DNA of 64,000 bases from Zygnema cylindricum (taxonomy: Eukaryota; Streptophyta; Zygnematophyceae; Zygnematales; Zygnemataceae): the NCBI GenBank assembly GCA_037447655.1, contig JBBHKE010002584.1, positions 115,464-179,463 of the forward strand. The letters are read 5' to 3'. Below, piece after piece: positions 45,601-56,546 of the stretch. The first letter of the stretch is position 1; each line of letters starts with the position of its first letter. The notes under the pieces were generated by a model. The model had not been told where the DNA came from. It ran no database searches and saw only the letters and a program-made list of their open reading frames with translations. Both the position numbers and the translations under genes were made by a program.

Positions 45601-47036
45601 TAGATACATAACTAGATTCGACAAATTATTAGATTATATAGATAGTTAGATTAGATAGATAGTTAGATTATAGGCAGATTAGATAGTCAGACAGATTAGA
45701 TAGATAGGGAGATAAATAGATTAGATACATAAGTAGATTCGACAAATTATTAGATTAGATAGATAGTTAGATTAGATAGATAATTAGATTAAAGAGATAC
45801 TTAGATTATATAGATAGGAAGATTAGATAGATATGCAAATAATGAGATTAAACAGACTATTAGATTAGACATGTAATTAATTTAGACAGATAATTAGACA
45901 GGTTGATTGACAAATAGATAGACAGATAGATAGATACTTAAAGTACAGTCATAATTGGAAGTACAGTTATAATTTAAAGTACATTTATGATTTAAAGTGC
46001 AGTTATAATTAAATGTATAAAAAAAAGGAAACAATATCAAATCAGAAAAAAATGTTTTTTTTTTTATTTATAGGTTTGTCTTTGTTATAAAAAGGGTAAA
46101 CGGAAAAAATGGATTCGAAATGGATTCACCGATATCAAAACTGAATCAGCAACTGAAACTGACAACGGAATAGAAATTGAAAATATAATATTCAACTAAT
46201 ATTGAAATTAAACTGAAAAACTGCAAATTGTGTTAAGAAAATGGCAAAAACCTCTAACCATCAACAAAGCATAGAAAGGAAATATAATAAAGTATAAAAT
46301 TTTAAAATGGATTCGAAATGGATTTACGGAAACCAAAACTGAATCAGCAACTGAAACTGAAAACGGAAGAAATGAAAAATATACTGAAAAGGAATAGAAA
46401 TTGAAAAATATAATATTCAATTGAAAACTGAAACTAAATTGAAATATTGCAAAATTGTGTAAAAAAAAATTGGCAAAAACCTCTAAAAACAACAAAGTGT
46501 AGAAAGAAAATATTAAATAGTATTAACTGAAAAAAATGAGAGTATAACAGATCGTAAATCCTCGGAAACCCGCTCAAAACATAGTAATAATCGAGAGGTG
46601 GGTTGATGAGGCATAGGGGAAAAGAGTTTTAGGAAGACTTACTACATCCCTTGCTTCCCGAAAATTGTTCGGGAAACTTTTTGATAGTTTTGGGGATGAG
46701 ATTTCGGTATCCGTTTGCCCGCTCCTCAGCGATCATCCACGTGATTATCCGCAAACGGTCCCTTTTGGTTGTAACATGTTGTCTTTTCCTTCCGGACTGC
46801 GGCAGGTCAGCAACTGTAGGGTGACTCCCTAAATCTCCACCCGCGGTGTTGTCGTCTCCGCTCGAAGCTTCTTCCACGAGTGGCTCCACACGTGGTAATT
46901 CGGTTGCACCACTCGCCATTTCGGACCCCACACTGTTCATCTCTCCGATCACCTCTTCAACAACAGGTGCAGGGATATGAGATATGCCGTTATATCTCGT
47001 CGCGTAGTTACCCCACATCCTTGTAAATCTCCACAT
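42605..47036 (-). pseudogene. Pogo-type (DDE_1) transposase, four exons, decayed
   Basis: Cut-and-paste transposase of the Tc1/mariner-pogo class. Minus-strand exons 47036-46643, 44315-43836, 43694-43443 and 43287-42605 join in phase (donors GTAAGT, GTAAGA, GTATAC). Exon 1 is acidic, then basic with an HTH-like start (GRKRQHVTTKRDRLRII). Exon 2 carries the CENP-B-like DNA-binding part (KRWIQRFHEKHNI). The catalytic core is DDD: VENMDETHLIL, then VFLDNCGGHN, then HLVQPADSF. Exon 4 has four in-frame stops before the final TAG: TAA at 43207-43209 (after EDRRSY), TAA at 43186-43188 (after PYGRH), TAA at 43042-43044 (after DSFVI) and TAG at 42829-42831 (after KKAMI). The copy cannot make full-length protein. 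Intron 1 is 2.3 kb and filled by a GATA-like array. The right terminus is at 48034-48059. Confidence 0.87.
44380..45935. repeat. GATA/TTAGATAGA satellite, ~120-bp higher-order units
   Basis: About 1.5 kb built from TTAGATAGATAG, ACATAACTAGATTCGACAAA and TTAGATTATAGGCAGATTAG. These recur in the same order about every 120 bases, some ten to twelve times, with small indels. It is entirely within intron 1 of the pogo transposase. No counterpart is in the truncated second copy. Confidence 0.88.
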
Positions 47037-48059
47037 ATCCGAAGACTAAGCAACTATTTATAGGGGGAAAGTATAGGCAAGAAAGAGTGAGTGATGTAAG
47101 AGTAAACGCAAATAAAAAATAAAAAATTGAAATGCCATTGTTTGTCCGAAGGTGCATATATATGTAAAACTTATAAACGCGAGAGGTTAAAAAAACGCGG
47201 CAATCCATTGTGAAAACAGGGTGAGTTCAAAATTTAAATTTTAATATTTTGTTTTAAATTTCAAAGATTTAAAAAACTCAAAAAATAAGCGTGAATGTGT
47301 CAAATTTCCCGCGGAATTTTTTTACGAAAGAGGTGTACGGAATTCTCCAGCAAAAGAGTCCAAGAGGACAGACGATTTGTGTTTTTTCATTGTTTTGCAG
47401 GTTTGACGTTTTTACGGTTAATAACATAGCCACGTGTAATTGTGGTTGTCCAATAATATGTCGCGTTACGTAGATTCGTGAAATTATCTTCTACTTGCGA
47501 CTCATTTAGAGTTAAACTTAACTCTAATAAGTGTTCATTTTTCGACTTCGTTGTCTGAAAGCAACTTTATTAGAGTTAAAAGACATTATTAAAGTAAATT
47601 TACTCTAATATAGCCACCAAAGTGCGACCGTATTAGAGTTCATTAGTACTATGAAACTGAAAACAACGCAACGTAATTGCTGTTTACATTAGAAGTACAA
47701 CCGTAATTCATTCGTTCATAACAATTGATAGTTGATTATGTAACTGCGCTTAATTTACATGTAACCTTCAACGGCGGTCCGACGTAACTGACGTTAAGTG
47801 AGACAAATAACATTAGCGTCATAATGACGTCAATACAATACGGACTGACATATTTTGTACGTCTACGTAATTTAGTGTTCATAATTATCGCGCACATAAT
47901 TATCGCCGACATAACCCAATATAGAATAACTAAATAAATTAGAGTAAACTTCATAGTTGAAAAAGCTCTATCACACAAATTAGCATTCATTACTCTAATT
48001 GTTTTTTTTTGTTTTTTTACTCTAATTTTTTCATTACTCTAATTACGATTCGCGGTGTA
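46551..48059 (-). mobile_element. Pogo element copy A, 5' part and right terminus
   Basis: Covers transposase exon 1, the leader and the right end TTACTCTAATTACGATTCGC GGTGTA (48034-48059). ACTCTAAT words recur in the last 550 bases. It aligns closely with the copy at 55281-62783 once the copia insert is removed. The flanking base pair TA is present; beyond it lies a copia LTR. Confidence 0.88.
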
Positions 48060-48150
48060 GAGAGAGATAGAGCGGAGCCTAACTATCAATTGAGTCTTTT
48101 AATTTTTCTATAGTGACCTAGAAAATACAACAAAACCTCAGATTTCAACA
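48060..48150 (-). mobile_element. Old copia element: truncated 3' LTR
   Basis: The minus strand starts TGTTGAAATCTGAGG just after a polypurine tract (AAAAGGGGAG) and matches 53188-53279 at roughly 88 percent by eye. It stops abruptly at the pogo right terminus. The remaining LTR sequence is not found on the far side of the pogo interval. Confidence 0.75.
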
Positions 48151-48540
48151 CTCCCCTTTTTTTCTAGGCACTCTTTTCTTTTAATCCACAGTGTTCTCTG
48201 CAAAATTTTAGTTTAGGAGATGGCATTGGCTTTGTCATCATATCGGCCACCATTTCCCCATCAAGTTTATACATAGGCTTACAATTTTGTTTTTAATATT
48301 TTCTCTCACAAAGCTCAATCTTATATCCATATTCTTGGCTTTGAAATGATGTTTTAGATTAGTTGCAATAGCAATGGCAAATTGATTATAACAAAACACT
48401 TTTTGAGTCCCAACCTTCATAAACCCATGTTCTTGCAAGAGAGACTTCACCCACATCAACTCTTTGACAGCTGAACAAGAGGCCATGTACTCAGCCTCCA
48501 TATTAGACTGAGCAACCACATTTTTCCGCATACTGCTCCA

Positions 48541-48645
48541 ACAACAAACACCATTCCCAACATAGAAAAACATATCCAGACGTGCATCTCCTCATAGGAG
48601 CAAGCACCATTCCCAACATACAAAACATATCCAGATGTGCATCTC
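48541..48645. repeat. ~55-bp duplication inside old copia RNase H
   Basis: CACCATTCCCAACATA through ATATCCAGACGTGCATCTC occurs twice in a row with a few differences, duplicating about 18 codons of the RNase H region. Confidence 0.8.
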
Positions 48646-49759
48646 TTTATAAGAGCATCCCCATAGATGGCATCACTCCAAGTTGTGATGTTACTGTTCT
48701 CCCCTCTTAGATGCAACTAAAGACCCCAGGTTTCTATTAGGTATCTCATACAGTCTTTCTTTCTAGGATTATTAAGGCTCCTACTAAGTACCCCAATTGC
48801 AGCAGCTATGTTGGGCCTGGTAGAATTCATGAAATAAATCAAACTTCCTACGAGTTGTCTGGAAAGAATTGATTTCATAAACTGTCTCTCTTCACGGCTC
48901 ATTTCATTATCAAGGATGATCACACCTCGTTATACACTCCCATCGTTTACTTTCTTCAAGTCCATAGGAGTGGTACAACTATTTGCCTTATCACTCTAAA
49001 AAAATTGTAACATATTTCTGATTGCCTCTTTTTGAGTCAATGTGGTTACTCTTTTCTTTCTATCCTTTTCCATTTCAATTCCTAGAATATATTTTGCCTC
49101 CCCTAATCTTTCATGTCAAATTTGCTTCTTAAATCTTTCTTTAGTTTATTGATCTTTTCGATAGACTTGCTCAATATCGGGAAATCATCTACATAGATGG
49201 CAATAAAAATGACCCCCTCTTCGTCCTCAAACATATAGATAGAATGGTTATAGCTAATTTTGACATATCCTATATTGATGAGGAATTCGTCCAGTTTTTT
49301 GTTCTATTGTCTGTGCCCCTGTTTTAGTCCATACAGTGACTTGATAACTCCACAAACTTTGCTCTCCTCTCTTTTCTCAACAAATCCTTTCGGGTGCCTC
49401 ATAAAGATCTCTTCCTCTAGGTCACGGTTGAGGAAAGCAGTCTTGATATTTATCTGATGAGTTTCCATGTCTTGCGCTGCTGCTAGACCAAAGAGAATCC
49501 TTATAGAGGGAAAGCGTACAACCGGTGCAAAAGCTTCTTCATAGTCGATCTCTTCTTTTTGAGTAAAGCCTTTTGCTACAAGCCTGGCTTTATACCGTTT
49601 AATGGTATTATATAGGTACCGTTTTCGTTTTAACACCCATTTACATCCAAATGGTTTTCTGCTTGGAGGACAATCAACTAACTCCCACATATCTGCTTTT
49701 ATAATAGAAGCCATCTCATCATTGATGGCTCTAATCCATCTATCATTTTCTAGACTGTT

Positions 49760-49970
49760 CACTGTTTCTGAGTATGTCTGTGGCTCATCAGGTTGTGATA
49801 ATTTAGTTAACTTTTGAGCTACCTGCAAGAGACTGTTTGTGAGTATGTCTGTGGCTCATCAAGTTGTGATAATTTAGTTAACTTTTGAGCTACCTGCAAG
49901 AGACTGTTTGTGAGTATGTCTGTGGCTCATCAGGATGTGATAATTTAGTGACCTTGTGAGCTGCCTGCTT
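49760..49970. repeat. ~71-bp tandem repeat, three copies, in old copia
   Basis: GAGTATGTCTGTGGCTCATC through GATAATTTAGTTAACTTTTG and AGCTACCTGCAAGAGAC is repeated three times with few changes, so the duplication is younger than most of the point decay. Confidence 0.85.
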
Positions 49971-52317
49971 TTCTTGCAGCCTTTTGCTGCTTCGTCATCC
50001 TCCTTCAAATTCAAAAGTTGTTATGGAGGGTAATCTCGGGTTCCTCTTAATTGTTTCATCTGCTCCCCTTTCAATGGGAGTTGGTTCCTCTTTCTCGATG
50101 TCCGTGGATTATATTGGAGCTTGGAGATTCAAAGGAGTCTCCTCCTCGGTGTGAGTTTCTTGCGAAAAGTAATAATTTGATGATTGACATCATTTTTCAT
50201 AAACTTCTGACTCTTCCATACTCTCTGAGTCAAATCTAATTCTGATTGCTTTAGCATATTTGAAGGGATCTACCGACTTTCCTTCATCCATGACAACTAG
50301 GTGCTTAACGATTATGATATCTTTTCTACGAGATCATAGACTCTATATCCCTTGACGTCCTCATCATATCCCACTAGATATCCCAGTTTTCCCTTACCAT
50401 CTAGTTTCCAATCCTTTCGGTCTAAAATCAGACTATATACTCAACTTCCAAAGACTTTCAGATGAGAACGTCCGGCTTCCGTCCAACCCATCTCTCATAA
50501 GGTGTTTCCCATTTTATAGCTGTAGTAAGAACTCTATTCTTGATGTAGTTTGCACAATTCATGACTTCGGCTGAGAAGCGTTTTCCTATCTTTTTATCTG
50601 TTAGCATGCTTCTGGCACTATCACCTAGATTTCTATTTAGTCTCTTACCTCTATTTAGTCTCTCACCTACACCATTTTGCTTTGGATTATCAGGGACAGT
50701 CTTTTGATGTTGAAACCCTTTATCTTTCAAAAAATCCTCAAACTGGTTAGATGTATATTCTCCACCATTATCACTCCGGATTCTCTTAATGGGAGTTCCA
50801 TGTAACTTCTCACTCTATGCTTTGTATTCTTTAAAGTAAAGCGGTGTTTTATACCTGTTTTTAAGAAAGTAAACTCTAGAATATTTGGACCAGTCATCAG
50901 TTATGGTTGGCATATACCTTTTCCCTCCTATCGAAAGTACTTTAGCCGGTCCACATATGTTAGTGTGTACATGATCTAATACCCTCTCTCCTTTACATGT
51001 GGCAGATTTGGGGAAGGGTAATCTGTGAGTCTTACCTTGTGCACAACCACTACAATCATTCATCATTTTACTATCTCTAAAATTAATCCCTTCGACTACA
51101 CCCTGTTTTTTCATTTCCCTCAATCTGTCCAAATGCACATACCCCAGCCGCTTATGCTATATCATTATCTCGAGACAACAACATAATAAGTATTCTTCAC
51201 TTCATTGCTCAAATTAAGCCTAAACATTCCTTGACTACCCTTTTCTGCAGTGAAATAGATCTCATCATCATACTTTGCTGTGAAAATTCCCTTCCTAACA
51301 TAAGTCTCAAAATCTTTATCATCTAAAAGGGTAGAGATGAGGTGCTTTACATGAGTTATGTAGAGAACATCTGTGAAGTGCTGTAGAAGTCACTATGGAT
51401 GTGCGACCCTCCACTAGTACATTTAGATCTACAGATCCCACTAGATCCGTAATTACCATTCTCCCATCCCTATACTGTATCTCTGCAGTGAGAATCTTTC
51501 TCAGCTTAGTAAACAATTGTTTATCATAGCACATATGCATTGAGGCACCCGCGTTAATGATCCAACCTTCCTCCGGAGCTTTTCGGACAGCTCCGATTGC
51601 ACATTTTCGCTTTCGTAGGATCTGTGTTTCCTCTAACATCTCATTGAGAAGAAGTTCTCCATCCTCCCCATCCGAAGCCTCCTCTTCTCTGGACTCCCAT
51701 TTCATTTTGGTTGTCACAAGTGCATTTTTCTTCCTTCTTGAGGATTCACATGTTTAACTCTCTTTAAGCCTCATCTTTGTTAACTTGGTGCACCCTGCCA
51801 AATAATGACAAGGCTTCTTACATAAATGATAAAGTTTTTTCGGTGTTCTTGGTCCTCCGGACTGGTTTTCCCCTTCCCCAAATCTTCCATAATGTTTGAT
51901 CAAGTCTTTGCTCCACCGATCTGTATCTCCTGCCAAAGCTTGGACACTCTTTCCTCCCCACCGGATCTCAATGGTGTTCTCACGGACAAGGATCATTTTG
52001 ACAACCAAATTCCAAATCCACATGCTTTCGTGGAGATCATGCACTCGGTTTACCACATTCTTGTACTCATGTGGTAACTTTATAATTAGGGTATTGACTT
52101 TAGTTTTCATGCTTCCTGTCAAGCCCGCACTTTCCAACTCCATGAACAAGCCAGCCCGGTCATTACAATAGTTAAGCATCTTCCCTCGTTTGTATGAATA
52201 TACATTTAGCTTATGTTCAGCCAATTGTTTCCCAATAAACAAATATTGTTCCATTAATAATAGGCACCCAAGAGGGTGGGCCCATAACCTACAATTCTGT
52301 GACCTCCATTGGTGCAC

Positions 52318-53279
52318 AGAATGAGCAGCTTACTTTAAGCCTCTAGGTTAATTTAAAGTGGCTCTCTTTCTACCCTAACAACTGCCACCTTGGCAGATAA
52401 AGATTCTCGTTACCTTCACTTTTGTGAAGGTTAGACTCTTCTGAGCCCAATGCAAAAAGAACTGTCAAAAACGCCCAACCAGGCGATTAATTCTTAAATG
52501 GCAAAGATGTCGTTTTTTATACAAGCTCTCTAGGAGAGAGGCGGCTATCTACCAAAAATACAGAGTCCTAAATCCTTCTCTAAAATCCTAACCAGTGGTG
52601 TACGGATGTAATCAAATGAGTGTAGAATAGAAGAAAGTATTGCTATCGATGTACTACCTCTACGGCCATTGTACGACATGGCCATGGAAGAGACGTACGT
52701 CAGTTTTGGACTTGCCTCCGGGTTTCCCACAAATACTGTACTCAAATGATATGGCGCCACGTGGCATTGGGTGAAATAACGTGGGCAAGCGGCTAAAGCG
52801 ACTTTTGCGCAACAGCGGCTTGAATAAGAGCCGTCTGATGTTAATCGACATTTTACATAAGCCGTCCAAATTAGTCGACCGCGGGTCTATACAAATACTC
52901 TAACTTTTCCTATGTTATAGTGTTATAATTCTGTTAATCGACTTAATTTAGCTGTATTAGTTTATATAGTCCTCATACCCTATATATCCTAGCATTAGTC
53001 CTATACTATAAGACAACGTTATCGGCTACCGGCTACTTTTATAGACTATAGGTACTAGGATCAAATCCTTCGTCCGTCAGCCTTTTTGTAAAGGGCTGGT
53101 CTACCTTCTTTCTACTGGCTGCTTAGGTAGCCATAGTTTCATCTCTATCTAACCGGTCTTCAGTGAGTGCAATAAGTATGGCAAAGTAGAGAGAGAGGGA
53201 GCGAAGCCTAACTATCAATCAAGTCTTTTTAATTTTTATATACTGACCTAGAAAATACAACAAACCTCATATTTCAACA
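52318..53279 (-). mobile_element. Old copia element: 5' LTR and leader
   Basis: The LTR begins on the minus strand at 53279 (TGTTGAAATATGAGG), matching the truncated LTR at 48150. Its inner boundary is not resolved: no clear primer-binding site was found between 52318 and about 52560. Confidence 0.55.
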
Positions 53280-54940
53280 TGCGCCGCCCTTGATTACTCA
53301 TAACTTTCGATTTGCGACTGATAGATGTACCATTATGAGGTACACGGTCTTGGATGACTTTGTGGTGAGCCAGTGGCGTGACATCTGTTCAGTTTTTTTG
53401 TTTAACAGTCTTGTACGGGCCATTATGTGGAACGCACTAGTATATTTTCACCAAATGTACGGTTCTTTTTCATTTACATCATTGGAATTCAAGGAAAGTA
53501 GACGCCTACCATTTTGAGAAAGCTTCTTGGTCAACTGAAGTCTTGGAGTACAAAAATCACCGCAGAATCGAGTGGGAGTGTTGGTTTTTGGTGCGATTCC
53601 GCGCGATTCTATGGTACACCGATTTGCTTAGTATTGTTTGCGAATGATAAGCGGATTGGTTTGGTTAGCATATGCGATGTTTTTGGGAGGAGAATCGTAG
53701 TGGGATTAAATTAGTTTATTGTTTGCAGTTTTTGTCAGGACATGCAGAAGTCCCCCACGTGTTATTGTGCGGTGGACATCTGACACGTGGCAGATTATTA
53801 TTAGACTGCCACTTAGTTAGTTTGTTTAATTTAGGCTATTTTGCTATGTGCTCAAGATTAGTCAATTACCATTCACAAAGATAGAATAGGAATCAAACTT
53901 TATTAATAAGGACAAAAGTCTAATTTGTCTTACATCAATTGTGCTTCTATTCTTATAATGGGAAGTAACAAATTTGTCTTAAGCTACTCTGTGTTTTTCC
54001 TATCTGTACCCACTGCAAACTTTGATTAAACTGCTTGGATACTTGTCTTATTTGAGTCTTGTGTTATTTTGCTCCGGAGTTGGAAGTTTGTGGCGTTGAG
54101 ATTCATCTCAGTGCTCGTAATGGCCGACCTCGCGTATCATGGCTGACCGCGCGTATGAGTATGCGACAAAACGTTTTGGTTAAATAACGATAAGTTTTGT
54201 GTTTTACTGTTTTATGATCCACTCAAACTAGGTACATCCAAGTAACACCACGAGGACTAAATTATTTTATAGTTTACCATTTGTTAAAGTTTTTTTCAAT
54301 CATCCCATGTGGCACATTATATAACGGATGTAATGATATACTGAATGTAATGATATAATGGAATTCACTTCTAATAAGCATATATGAAAGGCGTTTCTCT
54401 TTATTACACTTGCTTCACTTGTTGCAGGTATTTCAACTTCTGTGTTGTTTTCATGGTATCACTTCATTGCTACAGTAGTTTGCTAAATAAATACAAATTG
54501 TTGTCGTCGCTAGCAAGGCTGCTACATGGTTGTTGCCTATATTTCTTTTAGTATGAGAAACAACCAAAACACAATGTGAAAGAGAAGTGTGCAAACGGAA
54601 TTGTCGATTTGGACATATAAATGTCAGATTTATCAAAAAATAAAATAATAATAATAAGGAATTGCTAATCGCAAAGACAATTTTTGCTGCGTTTTGGTAG
54701 ATGTAAAAAAAATTGTACATTTGAATTATAGTATAGTACAAGTTACGTACCTTTGAGTTCAGATTTGACGGTCAATCCGTCAAACAACTTTTAATGACGA
54801 AATATTGTAATGACGATTAAAAAAGTGTCGCGCTTGCGAATGTCGACTGTCATAAAAAAAAACAATTCACACGACCGGCGCAGGTTGACTGTAACAAAAC
54901 TGCGGCAACCACATGTAAATAAAATGGCTTCTCGCAGGCA
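53280..54940. other. No gene recognised
   Basis: Intergenic sequence with short plus-strand frames (53290-53517, 53514-53714, 53672-53884) that lack domains and splice partners. GCCACGTG-like words appear near 53755-53800. Confidence 0.4.
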
Positions 54941-55161
54941 GTTTTTCACTTCACGTGAGCTCCACTGTGAGAGCACATCCTGACATTTAACTTAGTCGCT
55001 AATCGCGAACCGTTACGTTGAACTTGGAAAAAAAAAGGTACGGACTTGTACGAAACGGTATGTCCTTCAGTAAACAACCCCACTTTTTTGTTAATGGAAA
55101 GCCACCCTAAATTAAATGTTAGTATGTGCTCTCACAATGGAGATCACTTGAAGTGAAAATC
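54941..55161. repeat. Foldback element with ~50-bp arms
   Basis: 54941-54990 (CACTTCACGTGAGCTCCACT, then GTGAGAGCACATCCTGACAT) is inverted at 55112-55161 with about 85-90 percent match and a ~120-base loop. It could be a MITE of another family or a hairpin-forming repeat. No clear target duplication was seen. Confidence 0.75.
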
Positions 55162-55280
55162 TCATAGTTCAAAAGTAGGTGACCGTACGCCCATACAATA
55201 TGCCTATTGTATGCAAAACATACAATATGGCCTTAAGACCCATATTGTATTGGCCGCAAAATGAAATAAAATAGTAACAG
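55162..55280. other. Short spacer with small palindrome
   Basis: CATACAATATGGCC and CCATATTGTATTGGCC form a small inverted repeat at 55220-55252. Nothing else was seen. Confidence 0.4.
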
Positions 55281-55475
55281 GGTTGAGATCCTCGGAAACC
55301 CGCTCAAAATATAGTACTAATCGAGTGGTGGGTTGATGAGGCATAGGGGAAATGAGTTTTAGGAAGACTTACTACATCCCTTGCTTCACGAAAATTGTTC
55401 GGGAAACTTTTTGATAGTTTTGGGGATGAGATTTCGGTATCCGTTTGCCCGCTCCTCAGCGATCATCCACGTGAT

Positions 55476-55480
55476 GATCC
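55476..55480. repeat. Target-site duplication, left (GATCC)
   Basis: GATCC abuts the copia 3' LTR and is repeated at 61461-61465. The unoccupied copy A reads GTGATTATCCGC at the same place, confirming a 5-bp duplication. Confidence 0.95.
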
Positions 55481-55979
55481 TGATAGGATCTTACACAAAA
55501 ATCAGAGTGCAAGATTACAGCGGAAGCATTCAAAAAAATAAAACATTCAGACAAGAGAAAGCTGTCCACAAAAGCCAATATATTTCACGGACATTTTCTC
55601 CCATAAAAGATTAAGTTTTCCCTCCCACTAAGCTGCAGTATATAGTACTGAAAATGTAACGTTACACAACCAAACAACCAAAACAAACCAAACTATAAAG
55701 TGCGCACTGAGCGCCTACAAATCAAATCGCGTCCATACGCGAAACAACATAAAACTGAAGTACAACGAAAATATGTACCTAAACGTACAACCCAAACAAA
55801 CCCGTACATAACAAACGACAATTGAACCTGGTCGTCGCAAAACCGAATCTACGCGAGACCAGGAATCTACGAAAGGATCTAAAAGACATAATGACGCCAA
55901 ACCACCCACAAAGACAAAACGACAAATAATACGGCCGCGCGACAGGCCACGACAGCCGATTACAACATTGAATCTAACA
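55481..55979 (-). mobile_element. Young copia element: 3' LTR (499 bp)
   Basis: Bounded by TG and CA and aligned end to end with 60962-61460. I see three differences by eye. A polypurine tract (GAGAGGGGGAT on the minus strand, 55980-55990) adjoins it. Confidence 0.96.
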
Positions 55980-56003
55980 ATCCCCCTCTCAAGGTTATAA
56001 TCA

Positions 56004-56546
56004 TTACACCAGCCCTAATTTAGGTCTTCCCCTCAAAAGTACATCATGACTCGCGGCTTTCGTCAGCATATCCGCGGCTTCCTCCAATGTCGAGACGTAC
56101 AAAAATTCAATTTCCTTTGTGGTGACCAAATCGCGTACGAAGTGCCAGTGAATCCTAATATGTTTTGTCCTTTTGTGAAAGACAGGATTCTTCACCAATG
56201 CCATCGAACTCATGCTGTCAGAAAATATTTTCATACAGCCCATTGAAATCCCCAATTCGCCAAGTAGTTCCTTGATCCAAATCGACGCCTTAGATGTGTG
56301 ACACGCCGCCATGTATTCTGCTTCGGTTGAACTTAAAGGAACAGTTGGTTGGAGTCGCGAACTCCAAGAAACTGCCGCGCCGCCAAAAACAAAAGCATAT
56401 CCAGACGTTGACTTTCCTGTGTCAAAATCTCCACCCCAATCTGCGTCACAATATCCCACGCACTCCAAAGATGTCCGTCTAGATCGGAACAATAAACCAA
56501 TCTCGATTGTATCTGCAAGATAACGAAATATCCTCTTCACGGCCTC
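56004..56546 (-). CDS. Young copia element: RNase H segment after second TAG
   Basis: Removes RNA from the RNA-DNA hybrid during reverse transcription. It is in the same frame as the reverse transcriptase and is separated from it only by TAG at 56549-56547. Motifs: YCDADWGGD, KSTSGYAFVFGG, LSSTEAEYMAACH, KHIRIHWHFVRDLV and AADMLTKA, all as in active copia RNase H. It has no start codon of its own in a sensible place, so it depends on the upstream frame. Confidence 0.9.
   Translation of the reverse strand, partial: EAVKRIFRYLADTIEIGLLFRSRRTSLECVGYCDADWGGDFDTGKSTSGYAFVFGGAAVSWSSRLQPTVPLSSTEAEYMAACHTSKASIWIKELLGELGISMGCMKIFSDSMSSMALVKNPVFHKRTKHIRIHWHFVRDLVTTKEIEFLYVSTLEEAADMLTKAASHDVLLRGRPKLGLV

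Larger units (their letters stand above)
48151..52317 (-). pseudogene. Old Ty1/copia element, degenerate gag-pol
   Basis: Minus-strand copia order with many stops and frameshifts. Gag-like frame 52317-51754. Protease region near 51550, where the active-site motif reads INAGAS instead of DSGAS, so the catalytic Asp is Asn. Integrase pieces 51138-50815 (SGCAQGKTHRLPF) and 50730-50458 (KQNGVGERLNR). Reverse transcriptase 49828-49304 (FAPVVRFPSIRILFGLAAAQ, INIKTAFLNRDLEEEIFM, SLYGLKQ). The reverse-transcriptase tail is at 48923-48717 (LVGSLIYFMNSTRPNIAAAI). RNase H is at 48716-48238 (SNMEAEYMA). Tandem duplications at 49760-49970 and 48541-48645 add to the damage. It is not capable of transposition. 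Confidence 0.88.

Noticed and set aside
44380-45935. CRISPR-like array
   Set aside because: Repeats are contiguous low-complexity units without unique spacers, in a eukaryotic intron.
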